Notes: a model not told the origin generated them from the letters alone. DNA of 64,000 bases from an uncultured Eubacteriales bacterium (GCA_934433485.1 CAKRZR010000004.1:62001-126000); one strand, 5' to 3'. Numbered from the stretch's first letter, positions 14,618-24,912 are shown. A program made the numbers and translations.

Positions 14618-16906
14618 ATGGTGAATTTACTCATTCTGGAATCGCCTACCAAGGCAAGCACGATAAAAGGATATTTGGGCTCCAGCTATAAGGTGGTGGC
14701 GTGCAAAGGGCATGTGCGCGATCTGCCGAAATCGACGCTGGGGATTGACATAGACAACCATTTTGAGGCGCACTATATCAACATTCGCGGCAAGGGCGAG
14801 CTGATCCGCGAACTGAAAAAGGAAGTCAAAAAAGCGGACCGCGTCTTTCTCGCAACGGACCCTGACCGCGAGGGCGAAGCGATTTCGTGGCACCTTGTCA
14901 CCGCGCTTGACATCCCGGAAAATAAAGCGCAGCGGATCACCTTCAACGAGGTCACGAAAACTGCTGTCAAGGAAGCAATTAAAAAGCCGCGCGCCATCGA
15001 CATGGATCTCGTAAACGCGCAGCAGACGCGCCGGATCCTCGACCGCATCGTCGGCTATAAGGTCAGCCCGTTTTTATGGAAAACGGTCAAGAGCGGTCTG
15101 TCCGCCGGACGCGTGCAGTCTGTAGCGACCCGGATCATCGTGGAACGGGAAAATGAGATCCGCGCGTTCGTGCCGACGGAATATTGGACGATTGAAGCGG
15201 ATCTGGAAACGCCGGAAAAAAAGCTGCTCGGCACAAAATTCTTCGGCATGGCGGAAACCGGTACAAAGCTGGAGCTGCCGGATGAAGCGCACACCATGGA
15301 GGTCGTAAACGCAGTTACGGGAAAGCCATTCACGGTGCGTGAAATCAAAAAAGGAAAGAAAACAAAGAATCCCGCGCCGCCGTTCACCACCTCGACCTTG
15401 CAGCAGGAGGCGTCCCGTAAGCTCAATTTCCAGTCGCAGCGCACGATGAAGGTCGCGCAGGAGCTGTACGAAGGCATCAATCTCGGCAGTGAGTTTGGCG
15501 GCGTACAGGGTTTGATCACCTATATGCGTACCGACTCGCTCCGGATCGCCGATGAAGCCAGAGACGCCGCGCGCGATTATATCCGCGAAAAGTACGGCGA
15601 GGACTATTGTGCCTCCAAGCCGCGCGTATACAAAGCGAAGGCAAACGCGCAGGACGCACACGAAGCCATCCGCCCGTCCGGCACCAAGCTGGAACCCACG
15701 CTCATCAAGAAGGCACTGACATCCGACCAGTATCGGCTCTACAAGCTCATCTGGGATCGTTTTATCGCAAGCCAAATGGAGTCCGCGGAGCTTGCTACCA
15801 TGCAGATTGATCTTGTGAACGGACCGTATCTCTTCCGCACAAATGGTCATACCGTAACCTTCCCCGGCTATATGGCAGTGTATGAAGAAGCGACCGACGA
15901 TAAATCGGACGATGACGAGGCAAAGGCGCTGCCGGTGCTGCACGAGGGCGACATTCTGGAAGCCAGGGAAATCCACCCGGATCAGCATTTCACCGAGCCG
16001 CCGGCAAGATATACCGAAGCAACGCTCATCAAATTCCTGGAGGATAAGGGCATCGGCAGACCGAGTACGTATACGCCGATTATCACGATCATCCTGCAGC
16101 GCGGTTACGTCAAACGCGAGGGGAAATCGCTTGTGCCGACACAGCTTGGCGAGGTGATTACAAAGATTATGTGCGAACAGTTCCCGGATATCGTGGACTA
16201 CGCGTTCACGGCGTCGATGGAAACCCAGCTGGACGAGGTGGAAAACGGTGAATGCACCATGCTCTCCGTGCTGGATCATTTTTACAGCATTTTCAAAAAA
16301 GAGCTGGACGCCGCGATGGAGAACGTATCCAAGGAGAACGTCGAGGTGCCGGAGGAGGAAACGGATATCATCTGCGAGCATTGCGGCGCACGGATGATTG
16401 TAAAAAACGGCAGATTCGGTAAATTCGCCGCGTGCCCGAACTATCCGGCGTGCAAAAACACAAAGCCTCTGACAAGACAGGGTGATGGTCTCATTGAGAA
16501 AAAGCCGGAGATCGCGCCTATGAAATGCGAGCTGTGCGGCGCGGACATGATCCTGCGCAACGGACGCTATGGCAGCTTCTATGCATGCTCGCGGTATCCG
16601 GAATGCAAATTCACCAAACAAAAGGTGCGCGAGCTGGGCGTAAAATGCCCGGAATGCGGTGCGGAGCTCGTCACAAAATACGGCAAGAACCGTACAGTGT
16701 TCTACAGCTGCTCCCGGTATCCCGATTGCAAATTCTCGTCGTGGGACATTCCGACCAACGAAAAATGTCCGAAATGCGGCGGAATGCTCATGAAGAAAAA
16801 AGGCAAGAATCTGCTCGTCTGCCGCAACCCGGAATGCGATTATCGCACGGAGGCGCCGCAGGAGGATGAGCAAAGCATCACGCCAAACGACGGTGGCGCG
16901 GAATGA
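14618..16906 (+). CDS. topA: DNA topoisomerase I
   Basis: The start is ATG 14618 (MVNLLILESPTKASTI) behind AGGAAAG, giving 762 residues. The Toprim domain carries LLILESPTKA and LATDPDREGEAISWH; the catalytic Tyr is near residue 302 in GLITYMRTDSLRI. The C-terminal about 180 residues contain four topo-C zinc-ribbon modules, each with paired Cys (CEHCGARM, CELCGADM, CPECGAEL, CPKCGGML). It relaxes negative supercoils through a 5'-phosphotyrosine intermediate. Confidence 0.97.
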   Translation: MVNLLILESPTKASTIKGYLGSSYKVVACKGHVRDLPKSTLGIDIDNHFEAHYINIRGKGELIRELKKEVKKADRVFLATDPDREGEAISWHLVTALDIPENKAQRITFNEVTKTAVKEAIKKPRAIDMDLVNAQQTRRILDRIVGYKVSPFLWKTVKSGLSAGRVQSVATRIIVERENEIRAFVPTEYWTIEADLETPEKKLLGTKFFGMAETGTKLELPDEAHTMEVVNAVTGKPFTVREIKKGKKTKNPAPPFTTSTLQQEASRKLNFQSQRTMKVAQELYEGINLGSEFGGVQGLITYMRTDSLRIADEARDAARDYIREKYGEDYCASKPRVYKAKANAQDAHEAIRPSGTKLEPTLIKKALTSDQYRLYKLIWDRFIASQMESAELATMQIDLVNGPYLFRTNGHTVTFPGYMAVYEEATDDKSDDDEAKALPVLHEGDILEAREIHPDQHFTEPPARYTEATLIKFLEDKGIGRPSTYTPIITIILQRGYVKREGKSLVPTQLGEVITKIMCEQFPDIVDYAFTASMETQLDEVENGECTMLSVLDHFYSIFKKELDAAMENVSKENVEVPEEETDIICEHCGARMIVKNGRFGKFAACPNYPACKNTKPLTRQGDGLIEKKPEIAPMKCELCGADMILRNGRYGSFYACSRYPECKFTKQKVRELGVKCPECGAELVTKYGKNRTVFYSCSRYPDCKFSSWDIPTNEKCPKCGGMLMKKKGKNLLVCRNPECDYRTEAPQEDEQSITPNDGGAE

Positions 16907-16948
16907 TCCATGAAAATTGATCCCGAACGTGGGAAAAGTTGAGGTTAT

Positions 16949-18310
16949 ATGAGAGCGATCCAGATCTATGGCGCAGGACTCGCCGGCTGTGAAGCCGCAT
17001 GGCAGGCAGCGCAGCGCGGTGTTCCCGTGTGGTTATACGAGATGAAGCCAAAGAAAAAAACGCCGGCGCACCATGCCGATACCTTCGCGGAGCTCGTCTG
17101 CTCCAATTCTCTCCGTTCCGCGGAATTTACAAACGCCGCAGGACTTCTGAAGGAAGAAATGCGCAGACTCGGCTCTCTGATCATGGAAGCGTGCGGGGAA
17201 ACAGGCGTGTCGGCAGGGGGTGCTGTCGCGGTGGACAGAGAGCTTTTCTCCGGATACATCACCGATAAGATCCGTTCTCATCCGAATATCACTGTGTTCG
17301 AGGAAGAGAGGACGGAGATACCGGAGGACGAGATCACCGTCGTCGCAACCGGACCGTTGACCTCTAACGCGCTGGCGGAGACGATCCGCATACGTACCGG
17401 CGGCAAACGACTTTCGTTCTATGACGCGGCGGCGCCGATTGTGGACTATGATTCCATCGATATGGATAAGGCATTTTTTGCGACGCGGTACGACAAAGGT
17501 GAGCCTGATTACATCAACTGCCCGATGACGGAAGCGGAGTATAAATCGTTCTATGAGGCACTGCGGACAGCGGAAGTGGCACAGTTGCATGATTTTGACA
17601 GTCCAGACGCGCCGTCAAACGATAAGCTGACCGTGTTCGAGGGCTGCATGCCTGTCGAGGTCATGGCGGCGCGTGGAGAAGATACGCTGCGTTATGGTCC
17701 GATGAAGCCGGTTGGGATCCGCAATCCGAAAACCGGCGAGGAGTATTACGCCATCGTGCAGCTCCGAAGAGAAAACGCCCGCGGCAGTATGTTCAATATG
17801 GTGGGATTCCAGACACACCTTACCTTCCCGGAGCAACGGCGCGTCTTTCATATGATTCCCGGTCTGGAAAACGCGGCGTTTCTGCGCTACGGCGTGATGC
17901 ATCGAAACACGTTTTTGTCCTCTCCGGATCTTCTCGACGCAGATTATTCGCTCAGAGACAACCACAATATCTATTTCGCCGGTCAGATGACCGGTGTGGA
18001 GGGATATATCGAATCCGCCGCATCCGGCTTTGTCGCGGGACTCAACGCAGCCTACCGCGCGATGGGCAGGGAGAGCTACCTCTTCCCGGAGGAAACCATG
18101 ATCGGCGCGATGGCGTGGTACATAGCGCATGGCGATCAGACGCAGTTCCAGCCGATGAACGCCAATTTCGGTATCATCGCGCCGCTTGCAGCGAAGGTCC
18201 GCGGCGGGAAACGGGCAATCAAGGAAGCGTATGCTGCGCGCGCACTTGCAAGGACAGACGAAATCGCGGCGGAATTCAGAAAGGAGCGGGAGCATGAAGA
18301 TCATCATTGA
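16949..18310 (+). CDS. trmFO: tRNA (m5U54) methyltransferase TrmFO
   Basis: A 453-residue FAD- and folate-dependent enzyme that makes ribothymidine at tRNA position 54. The dinucleotide motif IQIYGAGLAGCEAAWQAAQR opens the protein. Family segments include LVCSNSLRS, GCMPVEVMAARGEDTLRYGP, FNMVGFQTHLTFPEQ and GQMTGVEGYIESAASG. It follows topA with a 42-bp gap and overlaps the plsX start by 17 nt. Confidence 0.96.
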   Translation: MRAIQIYGAGLAGCEAAWQAAQRGVPVWLYEMKPKKKTPAHHADTFAELVCSNSLRSAEFTNAAGLLKEEMRRLGSLIMEACGETGVSAGGAVAVDRELFSGYITDKIRSHPNITVFEEERTEIPEDEITVVATGPLTSNALAETIRIRTGGKRLSFYDAAAPIVDYDSIDMDKAFFATRYDKGEPDYINCPMTEAEYKSFYEALRTAEVAQLHDFDSPDAPSNDKLTVFEGCMPVEVMAARGEDTLRYGPMKPVGIRNPKTGEEYYAIVQLRRENARGSMFNMVGFQTHLTFPEQRRVFHMIPGLENAAFLRYGVMHRNTFLSSPDLLDADYSLRDNHNIYFAGQMTGVEGYIESAASGFVAGLNAAYRAMGRESYLFPEETMIGAMAWYIAHGDQTQFQPMNANFGIIAPLAAKVRGGKRAIKEAYAARALARTDEIAAEFRKEREHEDHH

Positions 18311-19373
18311 CGCAATGGGTGGAGACAATGCACCGGAAGCGGTGGTGCAAGGCTGTGTGGACAGCGCGCGTCGGTCGGATGTGACGCTCGTGCTGGTGGG
18401 AAACAAGCCGCGCATCGAGAGCTGTCTCCGTGCCGCCAACGCACCGCTGCGTCTTTGCGAGATCGTGCATACAGACGACGTGATCTCCATGGAGGACGAT
18501 CCTATGTCCATCCTGCGCGCACACCGCGACTGTTCCATGGCGCAGGGACTGCGACTGCTTAAGGAGGATGGCGACGCGTTCATTACGGCAGGCAGTACCG
18601 GCGCGCTTCATGTCGGCTCCTCGCTCATCATTCGTCCGTGTCGCGGCGTCATGCGTTCCGGTATCGCCACGATCCTGCCGTTTGCCAAGCCGATGATGCT
18701 TTTGGATTCCGGCGCGAACGTCACGGTGACCGCGGACTATCTCGAACAGTGGGCGATCATGGGCGGCATCTACATGAAAAGCGTGCTGCATGTGGCAGAG
18801 CCGACGGTTGGACTGCTGAACAATGGCACAGAACCGTGTAAGGGAACGCAGATGCATGTGGACGCATACGAGCGGCTGTCGAAAAATCCGGCGATCCGCT
18901 TCGTTGGCAATGTGGAAGCACGCGAACTGCCGAACGCACCATGCGATGTGCTCGTGACCGATGGATTCACCGGCAACATTGTCCTGAAGCTGACCGAGGG
19001 CATGGCGAAATTCTTTTTCGGCGCGCTCAAGGACGTATACACTAAGAATACAGTGACAAAAATGTCGTTTCTTATGATCAAGGACTCCCTGCGCGGCATG
19101 AAGTCAAGCTTTGACGCGTCGGCGTATGGCGGAGCACCGCTGCTCGGACTGCGCAAGCCGGTTATAAAAGCACACGGCAGCTCCGATGCGCGCGCGATTG
19201 CCAGTGCGATCCGACAGGCGGAAGCGTTCGTCCAGACCGGCGTGATCGCGGAAATGGAAGCGCAGATGGAGAAGTATATCGGAACCAGAAAACCGCGTAC
19301 CGAGAGGGATAGCGGAGATACGACAAATCCGCAGCGTGAGACTGTCCCGGAGTCAAAAACAACCGTGGAATAA
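18294..19373 (+). CDS. plsX: Acyl-ACP:phosphate acyltransferase PlsX
   Basis: The start is ATG 18294 (MKIIIDAMGGDNAPEAVVQG) after AAGGAG, inside the end of trmFO; 359 residues. It makes acyl-phosphate from acyl-ACP for PlsY, the first step of phosphatidate synthesis. Typical segments are ITAGSTGALHVGS, VDAYERLSKNPAIRFVGNVE and VLVTDGFTGNIVLKLTEG. In many Firmicutes acpP lies between plsX and rnc; here rnc follows after 35 bp with no ACP gene. Confidence 0.96.
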   Translation: MKIIIDAMGGDNAPEAVVQGCVDSARRSDVTLVLVGNKPRIESCLRAANAPLRLCEIVHTDDVISMEDDPMSILRAHRDCSMAQGLRLLKEDGDAFITAGSTGALHVGSSLIIRPCRGVMRSGIATILPFAKPMMLLDSGANVTVTADYLEQWAIMGGIYMKSVLHVAEPTVGLLNNGTEPCKGTQMHVDAYERLSKNPAIRFVGNVEARELPNAPCDVLVTDGFTGNIVLKLTEGMAKFFFGALKDVYTKNTVTKMSFLMIKDSLRGMKSSFDASAYGGAPLLGLRKPVIKAHGSSDARAIASAIRQAEAFVQTGVIAEMEAQMEKYIGTRKPRTERDSGDTTNPQRETVPESKTTVE

Positions 19374-19408
19374 CAGCGGGGAGAACGAGTACAGGAAAGA
19401 GACAAAAT

Positions 19409-20128
19409 ATGGAAATCAAAGAACAGCCCCAGAGCGGACTGGAAAAAAATATCGGTTATACCTTCAAGAATCCGGCACTACTGAAAGAGGCGCTGACGCA
19501 TTCTTCCTATTCCAATGAAAAAAAGTCGCGCGGGATCACGATCCCCTGCAATGAGCGGCTGGAGTTTCTCGGCGACTCTGTGTTGTCTATCGTGGTGTCG
19601 AGCTTTCTGTTCGATGAATATAAGGACATCCAGGAGGGCGCGCTCACAAAGATCCGTGCCGCCGTCGTGTGCGAAAAAGCGCTGAGCAAATTCGCGAAGA
19701 AGATCCACCTTGGCGACTTCATCTTTCTCGGTCACGGCGAAGCGTTGAACGACGGCAGAAACCGTCCATCCATCCTTGCTGATACCTTTGAAGCCGTCCT
19801 TGCCGCTATGTATTTGGATTCTGGCGAGCATTTCAACGTCGTCACACCGTATCTTCTTCCGTTTGTGAAGGAGGAGCTTGCCTATATCGAGGAAAACAGC
19901 GTTTTTGTCGACTACAAGACCACATTACAGCAAATCGTCCAGCAGGTAGAGGGGGAACGGCTCGAATACGTGCTGGTTTCGGAGTCCGGACCGGATCACA
20001 ACAAGCTCTTTGAGGTCGAGGCACGCTTAAACAGCAATGTGATCGGCAGGGGAAAAGCGCACGCGAAACGGGAGGCGGAACAGCTTGCCGCCAAGGAAGC
20101 TCTGGTGCTCTTCGGCGAAAAGGCATAA
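19409..20128 (+). CDS. rnc: Ribonuclease III
   Basis: The 239-residue protein has the RNase III signature NERLEFLGDSVLSIV (residues about 46-60) and a second acidic cluster at ADTFEAVLAAMYLD. A C-terminal dsRNA-binding domain follows (YKTTLQQIVQQVEGERLEYV, then KAHAKREAEQLAAKEALVLF). It cleaves double-stranded rRNA and mRNA precursors. Shine-Dalgarno is AGGAAAG. Confidence 0.96.
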   Translation: MEIKEQPQSGLEKNIGYTFKNPALLKEALTHSSYSNEKKSRGITIPCNERLEFLGDSVLSIVVSSFLFDEYKDIQEGALTKIRAAVVCEKALSKFAKKIHLGDFIFLGHGEALNDGRNRPSILADTFEAVLAAMYLDSGEHFNVVTPYLLPFVKEELAYIEENSVFVDYKTTLQQIVQQVEGERLEYVLVSESGPDHNKLFEVEARLNSNVIGRGKAHAKREAEQLAAKEALVLFGEKA

Positions 20129-20143
20129 TCTGCCTGAAGGTGT

Positions 20144-21157
20144 ATGAAAAAGCACGCGAATATCCCCTTATTTATACCACACCTTGGCTGCCCGAATCGG
20201 TGTGTGTTCTGCAATCAGCACACGATCTCGGGCACCGTTTGTTTTCGGAAGGAGTCCGTATGTACACAGATTGAGACGGCGCTTGCGACCATTCCGCGGG
20301 ACATGCCGTGTGAGATCGCGTTTTTCGGCGGCTCATTCACCGGCATTGACCGGGATTTGATGGTGTACCTGCTCAATCTCGCCACTTCCTACGTGTACGC
20401 AGGCAGAGTGCGGGCTATTCGTTTTTCCACCAGACCCGATTACATCACGCCGGAGATCGTCCGGATTCTCGCGCGTTACCCGATTGGCATGGCAGAGCTT
20501 GGCATTCAGAGTATGTCCGACAGGGTGCTTGCCGCCTGCGACCGTGGTCATACCGCCGCGGACACCGTGACCGCCTGCGGCCTGCTGCGCGATGCCGGGA
20601 TTCCTTATGGCGGACAGATGATGCTCGGATTGCCGGAATCCACCGCAGAGGATGAGAGAGAATGCGCCGCTGCCATCGCCGCGCTTGGCTGTACGGAGTC
20701 CAGGATCTATCCGACGATTGTGTTCCGCGATACGCCGCTTGCCGCGCTGTGGGAGGGTGGCATGTATCGTCCGCTGTCCCTCGAGGAAGCTGTGGAACGC
20801 GCTGCCGATGCGGAAGAAATATTCCACACAAATGGGGTACGTACCCTGCGAATCGGTCTGTGCGACAGCGAAAACCTGCATGGCGTCGATTGCCTCGCGG
20901 GACCCGTGCATCCGGCAATGGGGGAATTGGTCGCCAGCCGCATCTACCTGCACAGGATCGAGGACGCGTTGGAGCGTCTGCCGCATGGCATTCCGGAAAA
21001 AGTGACCGTTGTGGTGCCAAAAGGCGATATTTCCATGGTGGTCGGACAGAAAAAAGCGAATACACTGCGAATAAAAAATAAATATAATGTAAAATCCTTG
21101 CATTTCCTTGAAAATCCGGCTCTGATCCGGTATAATATACTATTAGGAAGCCTCTGA
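20144..21157 (+). CDS. Elp3-like radical SAM protein
   Basis: The 337-residue protein carries the cluster motif CPNRCVFC near its N-terminus and the SAM-binding GG motif in AFFGGSFTGID; further family segments are STRPDYITPEIV, MAELGIQSMSDRVLAACDRG and GGQMMLGLPEST. It lacks the acetyltransferase domain of true Elp3. This group sits between rnc and smc in many Clostridia; its substrate is unknown, tRNA modification being a guess. A promoter for smc lies inside its last codons. Confidence 0.88.
   Translation: MKKHANIPLFIPHLGCPNRCVFCNQHTISGTVCFRKESVCTQIETALATIPRDMPCEIAFFGGSFTGIDRDLMVYLLNLATSYVYAGRVRAIRFSTRPDYITPEIVRILARYPIGMAELGIQSMSDRVLAACDRGHTAADTVTACGLLRDAGIPYGGQMMLGLPESTAEDERECAAAIAALGCTESRIYPTIVFRDTPLAALWEGGMYRPLSLEEAVERAADAEEIFHTNGVRTLRIGLCDSENLHGVDCLAGPVHPAMGELVASRIYLHRIEDALERLPHGIPEKVTVVVPKGDISMVVGQKKANTLRIKNKYNVKSLHFLENPALIRYNILLGSL
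21108..21136 (+). promoter_or_regulatory. Promoter of smc
   Basis: TTGAAA (21108-21113) and TATAAT (21131-21136) are spaced by 17 bp within the end of the radical SAM gene. The leader of about 125 nt carries the repeat element at 21152-21229. Confidence 0.65.
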
Positions 21158-21229
21158 TCTAAGGTTATTTTTGCGATAAACGTCCCTATGTCTTAGCCTT
21201 TTGTCGCAAAAATCCGATTCATTCAGAGT
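21152..21229 (+). repeat. Dispersed palindromic repeat, copy 1 (smc leader)
   Basis: The element contains a perfect inverted repeat, ATTTTTGCGA (21167-21176) with TCGCAAAAAT (21204-21213), and runs on to CCGATTCATTCAGAG. Its right half matches the reverse complement of 60378-60447 over about 33 nt with only a few differences, and both copies begin CTCTG. No T run follows the stem, so it is not a standard terminator. Confidence 0.65.
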
Positions 21230-21267
21230 TTCCTTAGAAAATTTTGCGTAAACGGGAGGATACCGCC

Positions 21268-24200
21268 TTGTACTTAAAATCCCTCGCGCTGCACGGGTTC
21301 AAGTCCTTCCCGGATAAGACCGTTCTGCAATTCCACGACGGCGCGACCGTCATTGTAGGACCGAACGGCAGCGGCAAATCGAATATCACGGACGCCATGC
21401 GCTGGGTTCTCGGCGAGTTGTCCACCAAAAATATCCGCGGCAGCAAGATGGAGGACGTCGTGTTTGCCGGCGCGGACGGAAAAAAGCCGATGAGCTTCGC
21501 CGAGGTTTCCGTGACCTTTGACGACAGCGCGGAGCCGCATGTTCTGAACGCCGGCTACGATGAGGTAACGGTAACCAGACGCTACTACCGTTCCGGCGAC
21601 AGCGAATACGCGATCAACAATAAAAAAGCCCGTCTGCGCGACATATACGAGCTGTTTATGAATACCGGTATCGGCAGAGAGGGCTACTCCATCATCGGAC
21701 AGGGAAAGATCGCCGAGATCATTTCCAAGAAGAGCGAGGAGCGGCGAAGTGCCTTTGAGGAAAGCGCGGGAATCAGCAAATATCGGTACAAAAAGAGCGA
21801 ATCCGAGAAAAAGCTCGCCGAAACGATAGCAAATATGGAGCGTATCGGCGACATTGAGAGAGAACTCGAGGCAAGAGTCGGACCGCTGGAAAAGGACGCC
21901 GCGCGCGCAAGACGGTATCTTGAACTGTACGAATCGAAAAAGAAAACGGACATTTCGCTCTGGCTCTACGACGGACAGATTGCCGCCGCGCAGATAGAAA
22001 AAACCGAGGGAGATGTACGGCTGTCCGCGCATGAATTGGAAATGGCGGAGGATTCCCGCGCACAGACGGAGGAAAAGATCACCCGACTGTACGACCAATC
22101 GCACGACAACAAAGCGCTCTCTCAGAAGAACTACGAGACGCTGACCGAAAAGAGTACGAAAAAAAGCGCCTTAGAGGGCGAATTGCAGGTCGCGGATACC
22201 GAAATCCGCCACAGAGAGGACAAGATCCGCGGGGAAGAGGTCGCGCTGCAAAACGCCGAAGCAGAGATTGCACAGCTCTCTCGTGAAAAGGACAAGCTGT
22301 CCGATGCCGTACAGGTGTTGGAGCGTACTGTGCAGGATGGAGAACGCGAGATCGCGGATACGGAAAGAGAACTGCTGCGTGCGAAGAATAACCGTCAGTC
22401 CTGTCACGACGAGAGCGAAACGCTGTTCCAGAGACAAAAGGAGCTGGACGCGGAGAATACCGACCTGCGTGTGCGGCTCAACGTGCTCCGACAGGCAGTG
22501 GCTTCACAAGCCGAGCGGCGGGAGACCATCAGTGCGGAGATTGCAAAGTATCGTGCGCAAACTGCGGAGGCACAGACCGTCGTGGACGCATGCGACAAAA
22601 CGATCGCGCAGTATCGGGAGAGACTCGACAGGCAGAGCGCCGAAAAAGCCGCGCAGACCGAGGTCATCCGCCAATTGGACGCGGATATGGAGACCTTGAA
22701 CGGGGAGATCCGCCATCTGCTGGGAGAACAGGAAGCACTCGAAAGCCGGATTCAGGCACTCCGCCGTATGCAGGAGCATTTTGACGGCTACAACACCTCT
22801 ATCCGGCACGTCATGCAGGAAGCAAACGCAGGCAGACTGCGCGGTATCCACGGTCCGGTGTCTGCGCTGATCAAAGTGGATCCGCGCTATGTCATCGCCA
22901 TTGAAACCGCACTCGGCGGCGCGCTGCAGAACATCATCACCTCCGATGAAAACGACGCGAAGACCGCCATCGCCGCGCTGAAAAGAGCGAACGCCGGGCG
23001 CGCCACGTTTTATCCGATCACCACGATCCGACCAATGGAACGCGGCAGGGAATACGACGGCATGGAGCGTTTCGGCGGATTTGTCGGGTACGCCGACGCG
23101 CTGGTGGACACCGATCCACGCTACCGCAACATCATTCGTTCCCTCCTCGCACGCTGTGCCGTGTTCACCGATCTCGACCACGCGACGGTCATGGCACGGG
23201 AAAAGGGCTGGAAGGTGCGCGCCGTCACGCTGGACGGTCAGGTTATCAACGCCGGCGGTTCCATGACAGGCGGTCAGGCAAAGCGAGAAAGCGGCATCCT
23301 GACCCGTTCGGCACAGATCGACACTTGGGAGAACGAAAAATCCCGGATCGAGGCGTCCCTACAGGCGAAAAACAACGCGCTCGCGGATAAGACTGCCGAA
23401 CGGGAGAAACAGCTTGCGGCGGACAAATCCAATGCTGGCGAAGAGGAAATGCTGAAAACGCTTCTGCATGCTGAGGAAAACCACCGCAGCGAAGCGCTCA
23501 CCAAGCGGGATTTCGCAAAAAATCTGCTGGACGGCTTCCTCACGGACAACGAGACGTTGGAAAAAACGAACGAAAGAAGCGCCGGAGACATCGCGTCATT
23601 GGAGGAAAAAGCGCAAAAGCTCACAAAATCCATTGCCGAGATACAGCGACAGCGTACAGAATTGTCTGCGGAAGAGGATGAATGGGAAGAAAAGCAGTCC
23701 GCACTGCAGGAGACTGTGCAGGAAAAGCGAATCCACGTCGCGGAATCGGCGCGCGATCTTGAGAACAATCGGTCGCGTCTTGCGGAATGGAAGGAACGCA
23801 TCGAACGGCATGCTGCACAGATGCAGGAGAGCCAAAGCGGCAAAGAGACTGCACAGACAGAGATCACCGCGCTGACGGAGAAGAAAACACAAACCAAAGC
23901 GTTGATTGCCGCATTGGAGACGGAGATTACGGCATTGCAGCAGACGGCGGCGCAGCTGCACGATCGCGGAGAAGCATTGGACAGCGAGCTATCCACGCTG
24001 CAAACGCGTCTCAAGGAGCAGACGGCGAAAAAGGATCTTCTCACTACGGCGCACAACAAAAACGAGAATCGCCTTTCTGCGCTGCGCACAGAATATGACA
24101 AGCTCATCTCCAAATTGTGGGACGAATATGAGCTGTCCTACGCGGCTGCTGGCGAATATCTCACGGAATCCGGCACAAAGGTTGTGGAATCCGGAGAGAG

Positions 24201-24885
24201 AAGCGCGGCAATCGCGCGGCAGACCACGCTGCGCAACGAGATCCGTTCGCTCGGGCATGTGAACGTCGCTGCCATCGATGAATATGCCGAGGTGCGTAGC
24301 CGTTACGATTACATCAAGGGACAAATGGACGATCTGACCGCGGCGAAGACGGAGCTGGACTCTATACTGGCGAAGATGGAAAAGGAGATGAAAGCGATTT
24401 TCGTCGACGCGTTTTCCAGAATCAACCAGTATTTCGGCGAGGTGTTTACGGAGCTGTTCGGCGGCGGTCACGCGGAAGTCGTGCTATCCGATCCGGAGGA
24501 TCCGCTGAACTGTGGGATTGAAATCAACGCGGCGCCGCCCGGCAAAACGATCAAAAATCTGAATCTGCTCTCCGGTGGGGAACAGGCATTCATCGCCATC
24601 GCTCTCTTATTCGCGCTCATTCGCGTGAATCCGTCGCCGTTCTGCATCTTTGACGAGATTGAAGCGGCGCTGGACGAAGCAAACGTGGCGCGCGTGGGCA
24701 GATACGTGAAGAAGTACACAAAGGAAATGCAGATCATCATGATTTCGCACCGGCGCGGTACCATGGACATCGCGGACACCCTGTACGGCGTGACCATGCC
24801 GCAAAGCGGAGTTTCACGCGTGTTCACCCTGGATTCCAGCGACCGCAGAGCACCGGATGAGCTGACTGCGGAGAAAAAAGCATAA
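21268..24885 (+). CDS. smc: Chromosome segregation protein SMC
   Basis: The likely start is TTG 21268 (YLKSLALHGFKSFPDKT), 8 nt after GGGAGG; a TTG at 21244 lies upstream of that Shine-Dalgarno and is less likely. The product has 1205 residues. Walker A is GPNGSGKSN near residue 33, coiled coils span about 165-500 and 665-1000, and the hinge lies between (GRLRGIHGPVSALIKVDPRY, VINAGGSMTGGQ). The C-terminal head has the signature NLLSGGEQAF and Walker B FCIFDEIEAALDEANV. It forms the condensin complex with ScpA/ScpB. ftsY follows 27 bp later. Confidence 0.97.
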   Translation: MYLKSLALHGFKSFPDKTVLQFHDGATVIVGPNGSGKSNITDAMRWVLGELSTKNIRGSKMEDVVFAGADGKKPMSFAEVSVTFDDSAEPHVLNAGYDEVTVTRRYYRSGDSEYAINNKKARLRDIYELFMNTGIGREGYSIIGQGKIAEIISKKSEERRSAFEESAGISKYRYKKSESEKKLAETIANMERIGDIERELEARVGPLEKDAARARRYLELYESKKKTDISLWLYDGQIAAAQIEKTEGDVRLSAHELEMAEDSRAQTEEKITRLYDQSHDNKALSQKNYETLTEKSTKKSALEGELQVADTEIRHREDKIRGEEVALQNAEAEIAQLSREKDKLSDAVQVLERTVQDGEREIADTERELLRAKNNRQSCHDESETLFQRQKELDAENTDLRVRLNVLRQAVASQAERRETISAEIAKYRAQTAEAQTVVDACDKTIAQYRERLDRQSAEKAAQTEVIRQLDADMETLNGEIRHLLGEQEALESRIQALRRMQEHFDGYNTSIRHVMQEANAGRLRGIHGPVSALIKVDPRYVIAIETALGGALQNIITSDENDAKTAIAALKRANAGRATFYPITTIRPMERGREYDGMERFGGFVGYADALVDTDPRYRNIIRSLLARCAVFTDLDHATVMAREKGWKVRAVTLDGQVINAGGSMTGGQAKRESGILTRSAQIDTWENEKSRIEASLQAKNNALADKTAEREKQLAADKSNAGEEEMLKTLLHAEENHRSEALTKRDFAKNLLDGFLTDNETLEKTNERSAGDIASLEEKAQKLTKSIAEIQRQRTELSAEEDEWEEKQSALQETVQEKRIHVAESARDLENNRSRLAEWKERIERHAAQMQESQSGKETAQTEITALTEKKTQTKALIAALETEITALQQTAAQLHDRGEALDSELSTLQTRLKEQTAKKDLLTTAHNKNENRLSALRTEYDKLISKLWDEYELSYAAAGEYLTESGTKVVESGERSAAIARQTTLRNEIRSLGHVNVAAIDEYAEVRSRYDYIKGQMDDLTAAKTELDSILAKMEKEMKAIFVDAFSRINQYFGEVFTELFGGGHAEVVLSDPEDPLNCGIEINAAPPGKTIKNLNLLSGGEQAFIAIALLFALIRVNPSPFCIFDEIEAALDEANVARVGRYVKKYTKEMQIIMISHRRGTMDIADTLYGVTMPQSGVSRVFTLDSSDRRAPDELTAEKKA

Positions 24886-24912
24886 TACATAAGGATAGAA
24901 AGGAATCGGACG

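Noticed and set aside
15074..16873. 599-codon minus-strand frame opposite topA
   Set aside because: Shadow of a well-supported topA in GC-rich codons; no Shine-Dalgarno and no domain.
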